Positions 16,055 to 23,812 of a stretch of DNA of 44,230 nt are shown here, piece after piece. The stretch lies in the NCBI GenBank assembly GCA_030066085.1, contig JASJCI010000008.1:1-44230 (forward strand). The letters are read 5' to 3'. The first letter of the stretch is position 1. Every line of letters begins with the position of its first letter. The stretch is from Gammaproteobacteria bacterium. GTDB lineage: Bacteria > Pseudomonadota > Gammaproteobacteria > GCA-001735895. The notes under the pieces were generated by a model. That model was given only the letters and a program-made list of their open reading frames with translations, did not search any database and was not told the origin of the DNA. Both the position numbers and the translations under genes were made by a program.

Positions 16055-17293
16055 TCAGCCCAGCGCGGCGTCGAGCGCGCGCAGGATCCGGTCGACCTCG
16101 TCGAGGTTGCCGTATTGCACCAGCGACAGGCGCACGACGCCGTCGTCGGGATCGATGCCGAGATCGCTGACCAGGCGGTGGGCATAGAAGCTGCCGTTCT
16201 CGGTGCCGATGCCGGCGTCGACCAGTTTTTGCGCCAGGTCCTGCGAACTCATGTTCAGCGGTTTGAGCGCGATCGTCGGTGCGCGATCGCCGTCGCGCGC
16301 GTGGGTTTTACCGATCAGGCGCAGGCCGGGATGATGGTCGACGAAGTCGAGCAGCGGCGCCGCCAGCGCGGATTCGTGCGCGAGGATCAGCGGGTGCAGG
16401 TCGTCCAGCTTGCGCGCGAGCGGAGCAGCGGAGGCGCCGAAATGGTGGGCGTGCAGGTCGGCAAAATAGTCGGTCACGCCCGCGCAGCCGGCAACCTGCG
16501 CGTGTTGCGGTCCGGCCGGATTGAAGTCCTTGGTCGGGCTGCCGCGGTTGAAGTAATGCGCCTGCGAGGCCAGTTCGCCGTGGATATCGCGGTTGACGTA
16601 AAGCAGGCCCTGGTGAGGGCCGAACACCTTGTACAGGCTGAAGCTGTAGCCGTCGACGCCGAGCGCTTTCAGGTCCGCTACATGGTGCGGTGCATAGGCC
16701 ACGGCGTCGACGAATACCCGCGCGTTACTGGCCGACTTGATCCGGTCGACGATTGCGCGCACCGGGTTGACCGTGCCGACGATGTTCGAGCAGTGGCTGA
16801 AGAATACCCAGCGGGTATTGTCGCGCACGAGCGGCATCAGCTTGTCGACGTCCAGCAGCCCGCTGTCGGGTTCGACTTCCCACTGGCGAATCGTGACGCC
16901 TTTTTCCTTCGCCTTGCGTCGCCAGGCGCCGCTGTTGGCCTCGTGGTCCTGGTTGGTCACGATGATTTCATCACCCTCGTGCCACTGGTGACCCACGGCC
17001 TGTGCCATGACGTAGGTGTTCATCGACGTCGACGGACCGAAGGTCAGTTCCGACGGATCGATATTGAGTGCCTGCGACCAGTCGCGCCGGGCGCGGTCCA
17101 TCGCTTCGCCGGCCGCGGCCGAGCTCGGATAGGCCGCGTAGGGCTGCACCCGCGTGTGGCGGTTGTAGTGTTCCAGTACCGCGTTGGCCTGGTTGCAGAC
17201 GTAACTGCCGCCGGCATTGGACGCAAACACGAACTGCGGGTCGTCCTGGATCTGGTCGAACTGTTGGCGAACGTATTCGATATCGAGTTGCAT
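16055..17293 (-). CDS. Class V PLP-dependent enzyme, cysteine desulfurase-like but Cys-less
   Basis: The 412-residue fold-type I enzyme belongs to the cysteine-desulfurase-like subgroup. PLP contacts are visible: TNQDHEANSGAW (phosphate/ring region), VFVDAVAYAPH with Asp196, and SFSLYKVFGPHQG with Lys222 as the Schiff-base lysine. In NifS/SufS a catalytic Cys lies in a GxxxxxGxxC loop. The equivalent here is GIGTENGSFYAHRL, with Tyr370 at the Cys position, so persulfide chemistry is unlikely and another PLP reaction (lyase, epimerase or transaminase-like) is more probable. It lies 22 bp downstream of the phosphotransferase gene on the same strand, implying an operon and related substrates. 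Confidence 0.85.
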   Translation of the reverse strand: MQLDIEYVRQQFDQIQDDPQFVFASNAGGSYVCNQANAVLEHYNRHTRVQPYAAYPSSAAAGEAMDRARRDWSQALNIDPSELTFGPSTSMNTYVMAQAVGHQWHEGDEIIVTNQDHEANSGAWRRKAKEKGVTIRQWEVEPDSGLLDVDKLMPLVRDNTRWVFFSHCSNIVGTVNPVRAIVDRIKSASNARVFVDAVAYAPHHVADLKALGVDGYSFSLYKVFGPHQGLLYVNRDIHGELASQAHYFNRGSPTKDFNPAGPQHAQVAGCAGVTDYFADLHAHHFGASAAPLARKLDDLHPLILAHESALAAPLLDFVDHHPGLRLIGKTHARDGDRAPTIALKPLNMSSQDLAQKLVDAGIGTENGSFYAHRLVSDLGIDPDDGVVRLSLVQYGNLDEVDRILRALDAALG

Positions 17294-17315
17294 GGCTGGA
17301 TTCCGCTGCTGAAGG

Positions 17316-18200
17316 TCAGGTATAGGTAGAGCAGTAGTTGTGGTAAACGTCCTCGAAACGCGACAGGTTTTTCGCCGTGTATTCGGCGAAGTCCATGTCC
17401 ACGCGCGAGCCGAGTTCGGACACCATCGACCACATGGTTTCGCGCAGCAGCGATGCGCACTTCAGCGCGTGGTAGCTGGCGAGCCTTGCATCGTTCGGCG
17501 GTGTAGCGTAGTAGGCGTCGAGCATGCCGAGCTCCTGCTCGGCGGCGAGTTCGTTGTTCGACGCCAGGTTGGACAGGTCGAACAGCGGGCTGTCGAAGCC
17601 GGCGTAATCGAAGTCGATCAGCCAGATACGCTCGCCGTCGTCGATGAAATTGGCGGGCAACAGGTCGTTGTGCGCGAACACGATCTCGACCGGGCCGGTG
17701 CGGGTCTCGAGGTCCTCGGCGATGCGTCGCAGCTCGGCGAGGCGCGGACGGTGCGCGCTGTCGCCCCGCTCCAGCAGGTTGTGGTAGTGACGCAGCACCT
17801 GGAATACCCAGAACATGACCGGCACGGCATTGAATTGCCGTGGCGCTTCGCGGTGCAGGCGGCGCAGCAGGTCGATGATCCGCCCGAGGTTGTGCGGATC
17901 GCGCACGTCGGCTTCGTCGAACACCTTGCCGTCGATAAAGCGCACCACCAGCATACCGGCCTCGTGATAAACCAGTTCGGGCGATACGCCGACCGCGTGC
18001 GCGGCGCGGCAGGCCGCGATTTCGTTGGCGCGCGAAATCAGGTGAACCGGGTCGTCTTCGCCCAGGCGCACGACAAAATCGCCGGCGTCGTCGCGCACGC
18101 GGTAGTTCAGGTTGGTCATACCGCCGCTGAGGGGCTCGATGTCCACCGACCCGCGCCAGCAGGGTAGCGCGGCGATGCGTTGTTCGGTCGATTGTTGCAT
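17316..18200 (-). CDS. APH/choline-kinase-like phosphotransferase
   Basis: Starting MQQSTEQRIAALPCW, the 294-residue protein has the aminoglycoside-phosphotransferase/choline-kinase fold. It shows a glycine-rich nucleotide loop (PLSGGMTNLNYRVR), the Brenner-type catalytic motif VFAHNDLLPANF (Asp179, Asn184) and the metal-binding LIDFDYAG (Asp196). Together with YHEAGMLVVRFIDGK, the pattern is closest to LicA/choline-ethanolamine kinases rather than drug kinases. A longer reading frame runs upstream but overlaps the divergent PhyH gene; this ATG leaves a 51-bp divergent promoter region. First gene of the operon with the class V PLP enzyme, so the product may be a phosphorylated amino-alcohol handled by it; that is inference. 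Confidence 0.84.
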   Translation of the reverse strand: MQQSTEQRIAALPCWRGSVDIEPLSGGMTNLNYRVRDDAGDFVVRLGEDDPVHLISRANEIAACRAAHAVGVSPELVYHEAGMLVVRFIDGKVFDEADVRDPHNLGRIIDLLRRLHREAPRQFNAVPVMFWVFQVLRHYHNLLERGDSAHRPRLAELRRIAEDLETRTGPVEIVFAHNDLLPANFIDDGERIWLIDFDYAGFDSPLFDLSNLASNNELAAEQELGMLDAYYATPPNDARLASYHALKCASLLRETMWSMVSELGSRVDMDFAEYTAKNLSRFEDVYHNYCSTYT

Positions 18201-18251
18201 GCCCGGGGTTGTTCTGATTGGCGAACGAGGCATGATAGCATCGGCGCCGAG

Positions 18252-19049
18252 ATGCGCAATCAGGCCGAACATTTCTTCGCCCGCGGCTGGTGCCGCTTCC
18301 CGTTCGATCGGCAAATCCTGGCCTGGCGGGATGCCGCGGTCGACGCCGCGCGCGCGACGCTGGCCGATCCCCGGCACGCGGCCTGGTATCGCTACGATAA
18401 TACCTGGTTCGCGGGGGTAAACGTGTTGCCGAACCGGGGCGACAGCGCTGTCGGCGAAGGCAGGCCGCTGGCTGGCGAGGTGATCGAGTTTATCTCGCAC
18501 ACGCTCGGCCTGTCCGACTTTGCCTGGGATCCGGCGCAGGTGTCGGTCTGTTTCCCCGGCTACCCCCGGCCGATGGCGGGCGAATCGGAGGCACGTGCGC
18601 GCTACCGTCGCGAGCGCGATGCGGCACACGTCGACGGCCTGCTGCCGGAGGGTGAGCGGCGTCGCCGACACCTGCGCGAATATCACGGTTTTATCCTCGG
18701 CATCCCGCTGGTCGAGTTCGACCCGGGCGCGGCGCCGTTCGTCGTTTACGAGGGTTCACACGAAATCATGCGCGCCAGTTTCAGGCGCAGTTTCGCCGGG
18801 CTTGCGCCGGCGGACTGGGGTGAGGTCGACGTTACCGACGCCTACCAGGCCGCGCGCGAACGCGCGTTCGCCGAATCGCCGCGGGTGGAAGTGCATGCCC
18901 GCCCCGGCGAAACTTTCCTCGTGCACCGGCTGTTGTTGCACGGCACCGGGCCGTGGCAGGAGCAGGCCGGGGCCGGACCCGACGGTCGCATGATCTGTTT
19001 CTTTCGCCCGCCTATACTCGCGCCCGGTGACTGGCTCGAGCGTCCCTGA
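18252..19049 (+). CDS. PhyH-like Fe(II)/2-oxoglutarate dioxygenase
   Basis: The 265-residue protein (MRNQAEHFFARGWC start) shows the facial triad His126-x-Asp128 in AAHVDGLLPE and distal His230 in FLVHRLLLHGTGPW, with Arg246 (DGRMICFFRPP) as the likely 2-oxoglutarate anchor. The spacing and VVYEGSHEIMR (a PGSH-like motif) match the phytanoyl-CoA dioxygenase superfamily. It would hydroxylate or demethylate a small substrate using O2 and 2-oxoglutarate. Divergent from the phosphotransferase across 51 bp, and convergent with the glyoxalase-fold gene with only 2 bp between stops. The substrate is unknown; a shared pathway with the kinase and PLP enzyme is plausible. Confidence 0.74.
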   Translation: MRNQAEHFFARGWCRFPFDRQILAWRDAAVDAARATLADPRHAAWYRYDNTWFAGVNVLPNRGDSAVGEGRPLAGEVIEFISHTLGLSDFAWDPAQVSVCFPGYPRPMAGESEARARYRRERDAAHVDGLLPEGERRRRHLREYHGFILGIPLVEFDPGAAPFVVYEGSHEIMRASFRRSFAGLAPADWGEVDVTDAYQAARERAFAESPRVEVHARPGETFLVHRLLLHGTGPWQEQAGAGPDGRMICFFRPPILAPGDWLERP

Positions 19050-19051
19050 AG

Positions 19052-19723
19052 TCATCCCCGGCGGGTGATCGGCCGCGATTCGAGAGTGACGGTTGCGCGC
19101 GTCGGGGTCTCGATTGTCGCCTCGAGATAAGGTGCGTGGTCATCGTCGAGCGGGGTGATCCGCACCAGGCTCCCGGCATCGAGTTCGTCGATGCACGAGG
19201 CCAGCCAGTCCGGTCGATTGTGGTACAGCGTGAGCCGTCGCAGCCGGCAGCCGGGGTCGGCCATCGCCAGTGCCGGATGCGGCGCGCTGTGCCACTGGAT
19301 ACAGTACGGCAGCAGGCCGTCCGCCAGCAGGCGGCCGTCGTCGGTCAGCGCAATCTGCCACTCCAGCCGGTCACGCGCGAGCCGGGTCGGCGTGCCGAGG
19401 TCGAAGTTGCAAGCCTGCGCCAGTCGCGCCAGGTCGGGCGTGTTCAGCGCCCAGGTCACCAGCCGCGGGCCGTGGCGCAGGCTGTCGCGCATCAGGGCCG
19501 AATCGAGCCCGAACCAGCGTGGCCGCGCCGGCGCCGCGGCTGCCGGGTCGATCGCGATGACCTCGAGATAAATACTGTCGCCGAGCTGCATCAGCAGGTT
19601 ATGCGTACCCATCGCGACGTGTTTGCCACCCGGCGCGATGTCGACGCCGAGCTGTGCGCTTACCCAGGCCCCACCCTCGGCCAGGCTGGCGGCGGCGACG
19701 ATCAGGTGGTCGATACGTTGCAT
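19052..19723 (-). CDS. Glyoxalase-like (VOC fold) domain protein
   Basis: From MQRIDHLIVAAASLAEG the protein is 223 residues. It has the glyoxalase_3-type N-terminus (DHLIVAAxxLxxG...LGVDIxxGGKHxxMGTHNLLMQLGDSIYLEVIAIDP), which recurs in a family of uncharacterised VOC-fold proteins. Candidate metal ligands are His6 of DHL, His in GGKHVAMGTHN and Glu in YLEVI. A longer frame extends 37 codons upstream, but it would overlap the divergent hydrolase gene and lacks family similarity. Function unknown; VOC proteins include dioxygenases, isomerases and resistance proteins. Confidence 0.78.
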   Translation of the reverse strand: MQRIDHLIVAAASLAEGGAWVSAQLGVDIAPGGKHVAMGTHNLLMQLGDSIYLEVIAIDPAAAAPARPRWFGLDSALMRDSLRHGPRLVTWALNTPDLARLAQACNFDLGTPTRLARDRLEWQIALTDDGRLLADGLLPYCIQWHSAPHPALAMADPGCRLRRLTLYHNRPDWLASCIDELDAGSLVRITPLDDDHAPYLEATIETPTRATVTLESRPITRRG

Positions 19724-19811
19724 GCCGACATGGTAGGGCAGGGCGCTACCGGAGAACAGGTTTCCGGAGTAGAATTTCGCCCAGTCCACGAATAAGAACG
19801 AGGTTCCGCCG

Positions 19812-20540
19812 ATGAATATCCTGACCAACCGCATCGAATACAGTGTCGGTGACGCCAGTCACCAGGCTTACCTGGCCTACGACGACGAGATTACCGAGGC
19901 CCGCCCCGGCGTCATCATCGTGCACGAATGGTGGGGCCTGAACGACTACCCGGTGCGCCGCGCGCACATGCTGGCCGAGCTCGGTTACGTCGCGCTCGCG
20001 CTCGACATGTTCGGTGGCGGGCGCACCGCGGACAACCCCGACCAGGCGGGCGCGTTGATGAACGGCGTGCTCGGCGATATGGATACCGGCACGGCGGCAT
20101 TGCGCGCCGGCCACGAACTGCTGCTGCAGCAACCGGGGGTCGATCCCGCGCGCACCGCCGCGATCGGTTACTGTTTCGGCGGCGCAATGGTGCTGCACAT
20201 GGCGCGTATCGGTATGCCGCTGGCGGCGGTAGCCAGTTTTCACGGCGCGCTGGGATCGTTTCACCCGCCGCAGCCCGGCGAGGTCAGGGCGCGTGTCCTG
20301 GTATGCCACGGTGCCGCCGACAGCATGGTCAGCATGGACGATCTCGACGCTTTCAAAACCGAGATGGACGCCGCCGGGGCGGATTACGAGGTGCTGTTGC
20401 TCGACGGTGCAAAGCACGGCTTCAGTAATCCCGAGGCCAGCGTCAACGCGGAAAAATACGGGCTCGATCTCGCTTACGACGAGGCCGCCGACCGGCAGTC
20501 GTGGAGCGCGATGACCGATCTTTTCGGCCGGGTGTTCTGA
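19812..20540 (+). CDS. Dienelactone hydrolase family protein
   Basis: The 242-residue alpha/beta hydrolase has the DLH triad: Cys121 in GYCFGGA, Asp170 in CHGAADSMV and His202 in AKHGFSNP. Glu39 in VHEWWGLN is the partner that activates the cysteine in dienelactone hydrolase. DLH cleaves dienelactone to maleylacetate, but many family members act on other esters or are of unknown role. It opens a run of five plus-strand genes; its stop overlaps the pdxH start by one base. A TAGAAT hexamer at 19770-19775 in the 88-bp divergent gap may be its -10 box. Confidence 0.87.
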   Translation: MNILTNRIEYSVGDASHQAYLAYDDEITEARPGVIIVHEWWGLNDYPVRRAHMLAELGYVALALDMFGGGRTADNPDQAGALMNGVLGDMDTGTAALRAGHELLLQQPGVDPARTAAIGYCFGGAMVLHMARIGMPLAAVASFHGALGSFHPPQPGEVRARVLVCHGAADSMVSMDDLDAFKTEMDAAGADYEVLLLDGAKHGFSNPEASVNAEKYGLDLAYDEAADRQSWSAMTDLFGRVF

Positions 20541-21190
20541 TGCAGAAACTCGACATGGACCTGAAGGATGTCAGGCGCGACTACGAGTCGCAGGGTATCC
20601 TGCGCAAGGACATGGACTCCGATCCCTTCGCGCAGTTCGGCCAGTGGCTGCAGCGCGCGCGTGACCTCGAGCTGCTCGACGCGACCGCGATGACGCTGGC
20701 GACCTGCGACGCGGACGGGCAGCCGTCGGCGCGCATCGTCCTGCTCAAGCATGTCGACAGCGAGGGTTTCTGCTGGTACACGGATTCGCGCAGCCAGAAA
20801 GGACGCGAACTCGTGGCCAATCCGCGCGCGGCGCTGTTATTTCACTGGCGCGACCTGAGCCGCCAGGTGCGCGTGCACGGCAGCGTGGCGCCGCTGCCGG
20901 CCGAGGACGCGGACAAGTACTTCAACCTGCGTCCCGAGGGCAGTCGCTTCAGCGCGGCGGCGTCGGTACAGTCGGCGGAAGTGCCGGGGCGTTCGACGCT
21001 GGAGGACGAAGTGCTGCGCCTGCGCGCCGCCTACCCGGACGGTGATGTGCCGCGGCCCGCGGCCTGGCTGGGATACCGCCTCGTGCCCGACTACTTCGAG
21101 TTCTGGCAGGGACAGGACAATCGCCTGCACGACCGTATCGTTTACCGTCCGCTCGCGAGCGGCTGGCAAATGGCGCGACTTTCGCCCTGA
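20540..21190 (+). CDS. pdxH: Pyridoxamine/pyridoxine 5'-phosphate oxidase
   Basis: The 216-residue FMN enzyme is full length. Hallmarks are MTLATCDADGQPSARIVLLK, FCWYTDSRSQKGRELVANPRAALLFHW (FMN-binding), the PEGSRFSAAASVQS stretch, and a C-terminal RPAAWLGYRLVPDYFEFWQGQDNRLHDRI block. It makes pyridoxal 5'-phosphate from PNP or PMP using O2. The ATG shares its A with the upstream TGA, and the downstream gene overlaps by one base in the same way, so all three are translationally coupled. Relevant locally because two PLP enzymes are nearby. Confidence 0.96.
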   Translation: MQKLDMDLKDVRRDYESQGILRKDMDSDPFAQFGQWLQRARDLELLDATAMTLATCDADGQPSARIVLLKHVDSEGFCWYTDSRSQKGRELVANPRAALLFHWRDLSRQVRVHGSVAPLPAEDADKYFNLRPEGSRFSAAASVQSAEVPGRSTLEDEVLRLRAAYPDGDVPRPAAWLGYRLVPDYFEFWQGQDNRLHDRIVYRPLASGWQMARLSP

Positions 21191-21642
21191 TGCTGCTGGC
21201 CGCGCTGATCGCATTCGGCCATTTCATGGCCTTCTTCGCGCTGACCGCGGCTATCGTGCTGACGCTTGCGCTGGTGCGAGAATCGCTCGACTTTGACACG
21301 GCACGTCGGATTCGACGCGCCGACCGTGTCGCCGGCATTGCCGGCCTGCTGCTGCTCGTGTTCGGATTGCTGCGCGTATTTTATTTCGAAAAGGGTAGCG
21401 AGTTTTACTTCGGCAACACGTTTTTCCTGCTCAAGCTCGCGCTGTTCGTGGCCGCGGCGCTGGTTTCGCTATATCCGAGCCTGCAGTTCCGACGCTGGAA
21501 CAGTGAACTGGAACAGCGGCTTGCGCCGGAGATCGACCCGGTTGCGGTCATGCGGATCAAGTCGGCGCTGCACTGGGAACTGGTTCTGATCATCGGAATC
21601 CTGCTGTGCGCGTCGTTGATGGTCAGGGGTTTTGGTAGTTGA
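21190..21642 (+). CDS. DUF2214 family inner-membrane protein
   Basis: The 150-residue protein has four predicted membrane helices: about 2-27 (AALIAFGHFMAFFALTAAIV), 45-65 (AGIAGLLLLVFGLLRVFYF), 75-97 and 125-147. FEKGSEFYFGNTFFLLKLALF between helices 2 and 3 is the most distinctive DUF2214 stretch. No function is established for the family. It starts in a TGATG overlap with pdxH. Confidence 0.85.
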   Translation: MLLAALIAFGHFMAFFALTAAIVLTLALVRESLDFDTARRIRRADRVAGIAGLLLLVFGLLRVFYFEKGSEFYFGNTFFLLKLALFVAAALVSLYPSLQFRRWNSELEQRLAPEIDPVAVMRIKSALHWELVLIIGILLCASLMVRGFGS

Positions 21643-21660
21643 ACGGGGGAGTACGGCGAC

Positions 21661-22422
21661 ATGATTGACGAGGGATTTGGCAAACGGTTGCGCGCCGGCG
21701 AGCTTTTGCGCGGCACCATGCTGACGCTGCCATCGCCGGAGGTGGCCGACATGGTGGCACGCTGCGGCTTCGACTGGCTGTTTCTCGACGGCGAACACGG
21801 TTCTCCGACCACGCTGGACTGGCAGCGCATGCTGATGGCCATCGGCGGTCGCTGCGCCAGCCTGCTGCGCGTACCGTCGCTCGGTGAAACCCGTATCAAG
21901 ACCGCGCTCGACCTCGGCGTCGATGGCATCATCGTGCCGATGGTAAACAATGCCGAACTCGCGCGCGAAGCGGTTGCCTGGACCCGGTACCCGCCGCAGG
22001 GGCGGCGCGGCATCGGCCTGGCGCGGGCCCAGGGTTACGGACTCGAATTCGGCGATTACGTGGAAAACGCCAATGATCGCCTGGCGCTGGTGGTGCAGGT
22101 CGAACATATCGACGCGGTCGAAAACATCGAGGAAATTGCCGCGGTCGATGGCCTGGACGCGGTTTTTGTCGGGCCCTACGACCTGTCGGCGAGTCTCGGC
22201 AAGACCGGCGCGGTGGACGATCCCGAAGTGGTCGCCGCGATCGAGCGAGTAACGCGTGCCTGTCGCGCGCGCGGGCTGGCGCTGGGATACTTCGGCGTCA
22301 GTGCAGCCAGCGTGCTGCCCTACATCGAACGCGGCTTCAACCTGATCTGCGCGGGCACGGATGCCGGTTTGATCACCGGCGGCGCGGCGGAGGTCCTGCA
22401 ACAGCTGCCGGCCCGAGACTAG
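21661..22422 (+). CDS. HpcH/HpaI family aldolase
   Basis: The 253-residue class II (metal-dependent) aldolase has the family's residues: FLDGEHGSPT with His46, LLRVPS with Arg70, QVEHIDAVENIEEIA with Glu148, and FVGPYDLSASLG with Asp174. Glu148 and Asp174 bind Mg or Mn, Arg70 stabilises the pyruvate enolate, and His46 is the base. HpaI cleaves 4-hydroxy-2-oxoheptanedioate to pyruvate and succinic semialdehyde, but relatives act on 2-keto-3-deoxy sugar acids. The following Ldh-type oxidoreductase could reduce or supply the 2-keto acid. The gene lies 18 bp after DUF2214 with GGGGGAG before the ATG. Confidence 0.88.
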   Translation: MIDEGFGKRLRAGELLRGTMLTLPSPEVADMVARCGFDWLFLDGEHGSPTTLDWQRMLMAIGGRCASLLRVPSLGETRIKTALDLGVDGIIVPMVNNAELAREAVAWTRYPPQGRRGIGLARAQGYGLEFGDYVENANDRLALVVQVEHIDAVENIEEIAAVDGLDAVFVGPYDLSASLGKTGAVDDPEVVAAIERVTRACRARGLALGYFGVSAASVLPYIERGFNLICAGTDAGLITGGAAEVLQQLPARD

Positions 22423-22472
22423 CCGGAGGCTTGCATTCGCCAGCGCCGCGGCAAATCGACACGGAGCAAGAC

Positions 22473-23501
22473 ATGAACGACGACAGTAAAATCCTGGGCC
22501 TGGACGAGATCGACGACCTTGCCCGGCGCGCACTGGCGGGCTGCGGCGCGCACGGGTCGCAACTGGACTGGGCGGTACAGTCGATCGTCGATGCCGAATG
22601 CGACGGTATCCGCACCGTCGGTCTCGGTTACCTGCCGCTGTACTGCGGACACCTGCAGGTCGGCAAGATCAACCGCGACGCGGCGCCGCAGCACGGGCAA
22701 ATTGCGCCGTCGGCGCTGCGTTCGATGGCCGACAGCGGTTTTGCGCACGCGGCCTTCGCCGAGGCCGAACAGGATTTCTACGCGCTGGTCGAGCGCCAGG
22801 GCATCGCCGCGCTGTCGATCGTCGACTCCTACTCGGCCGGCGTGGTCGGCTGGTTCGTGCAGCGCATGGCAAGTGCCGGGCTGATCGGCCTCGGGTTTGC
22901 CAATTCGCCCTCGGCGGTCGCGCCGGCACCGGGGGCCGGTAAGTTTTTCGGCACCAACCCGATGGCGTTCGCGATTCCGCGCGGCGAACGGGATCCGATC
23001 ATTGCCGACATGGCGACCAGCCAGGTTGCGCTGGTGACGATCAAGCAGGCCGCCGCCGAGGGCAGCCCGATTCCGCTCGGCTGGGGATACGACAGGGACG
23101 GCAACGATACGACCGACGCCGCCGCGGTGATCGACGGCGGTACGCTCGCGCCCGCGGGCGGCTACAAGGGCATGCTGCTCGGCCTGCTGGTCGACCTGCT
23201 CGGCGGGGTATTGAGCGGACCCCATTGCTCGTTCCAGGCGCCGGTGTTCAAGGACAATACCGGCGGTGAGCCGAAGGTCGGGCAGATGTTCATCGGCCTG
23301 GCGCCGGGCAGTTTTACCCCGGGCGGTGACCACGCCTACGCCGAGCGCCTCGAAACCATGCTGAGCGCGCTGGCGGCCGAGCCGGGCGTGCGCCTGCCGG
23401 GCGTGCGCCGGCACGAGTTCCGCCTGCGCGCCGAAACCGATGGTGTCGAGGTGCCGCAGGCGCTGATCGACCGGCTCGAAGCATTCGCCTCGTCTTCCTG
23501 A
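22473..23501 (+). CDS. Ldh family (malate/L-lactate dehydrogenase type) oxidoreductase
   Basis: Beginning MNDDSKILGLDEIDDL after an ACGGAGC ribosome-binding site, the 342-residue protein has the type 2 malate/lactate dehydrogenase fold. VDSYSAGVVGWFVQRM, a GTNPMAFAIPR block, IADMATSQVA, and APAGGYKGMLLGLLVDLLGGVLSG near the C-terminus are typical. The family reduces 2-oxo acids or cyclic imines with NAD(P)H and includes sulfolactate dehydrogenase, ureidoglycolate dehydrogenase and delta-1-piperideine-2-carboxylate reductase. Last gene of the dlh-pdxH-DUF2214-hpaI run, 50 bp after hpaI. An alternative in-frame ATG at 22431 lacks a good ribosome-binding site. Confidence 0.85.
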   Translation: MNDDSKILGLDEIDDLARRALAGCGAHGSQLDWAVQSIVDAECDGIRTVGLGYLPLYCGHLQVGKINRDAAPQHGQIAPSALRSMADSGFAHAAFAEAEQDFYALVERQGIAALSIVDSYSAGVVGWFVQRMASAGLIGLGFANSPSAVAPAPGAGKFFGTNPMAFAIPRGERDPIIADMATSQVALVTIKQAAAEGSPIPLGWGYDRDGNDTTDAAAVIDGGTLAPAGGYKGMLLGLLVDLLGGVLSGPHCSFQAPVFKDNTGGEPKVGQMFIGLAPGSFTPGGDHAYAERLETMLSALAAEPGVRLPGVRRHEFRLRAETDGVEVPQALIDRLEAFASSS

Positions 23502-23560
23502 AGTCGCCGGCGCTCCTGCCAGGACGCATAGTCACCTGCCGGTGATGTTCTATCAGGCAC

Positions 23561-23650
23561 ATGAGGGCGCTCTACGAAGCGGTAGGCAGCGCCGAGGCGC
23601 AGATGGTCGACATCCGCCACAAGTGGAAAGCCGCCGGCAAAGTCACCTGA
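23561..23650 (+). pseudogene. Possible 29-codon gene remnant
   Basis: This tiny frame (MRALYEAVGSAEAQ, then MVDIRHKWKAAGKVT) is open from a TGA at 23543 to its own TGA. Its codons are strongly GC-biased at third positions like the real genes around it, whereas the adjacent DNA is not. It reads like the C-terminus of a larger lost protein cut off by decay or by arrival of the neighbouring element; it could also be a genuine microprotein. I do not recognise the family. Confidence 0.25.
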
Positions 23651-23656
23651 TCCACC

Positions 23657-23809
23657 GGGGACAGTTTACTTTTCTATTTTGGTGACACCTTGAATAACCA
23701 TTTGTTTTTCATACGGTTTCTGGGTAACCCTGTTTGTAGCACAAAGCGGCCGGTATGGCCGTCAAGGCTTGATTAAACTGTCCCCGAAATAGAAAAGTAA
23801 ACTGTCCCT
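23657..23809. mobile_element. MITE/REP-like inverted-repeat element C
   Basis: Perfect 22-bp inverted repeats at 23658-23679 (GGGACAGTTTACTTTTC then TATTT) and 23787-23808 bound the element. Next to each end is a second, weaker copy of the motif: GGTGACACC at 23681-23689, and AAACTGTCCCC at 23775-23785 on the other side. The core is AT-richer than the host DNA and has no coding capacity. The same outer motif bounds element D at 35985-36150. Such GGGGACAGTTTACTTTT-type ends are often seen beside REP-associated (Y1/IS200-like) transposases, so a non-autonomous element mobilised in trans is the likely explanation; that is inference. Confidence 0.75.
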
Positions 23810-23812
23810 GAA

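Larger units (their letters stand above)
23502..23812. other. 311-bp gap with a coding-like remnant and a MITE-like element
   Basis: This gap lies between convergent genes. It holds a short coding-like stretch (23561-23650) and the 153-bp inverted-repeat element (23657-23809), both listed separately. The element ends four bases from the aminotransferase stop codon. I see nothing else in it. Confidence 0.6.

Noticed and set aside
16055-17293. Annotation as a true cysteine desulfurase
   Set aside because: The catalytic Cys position is Tyr370, so only the fold, not the reaction, is supported.
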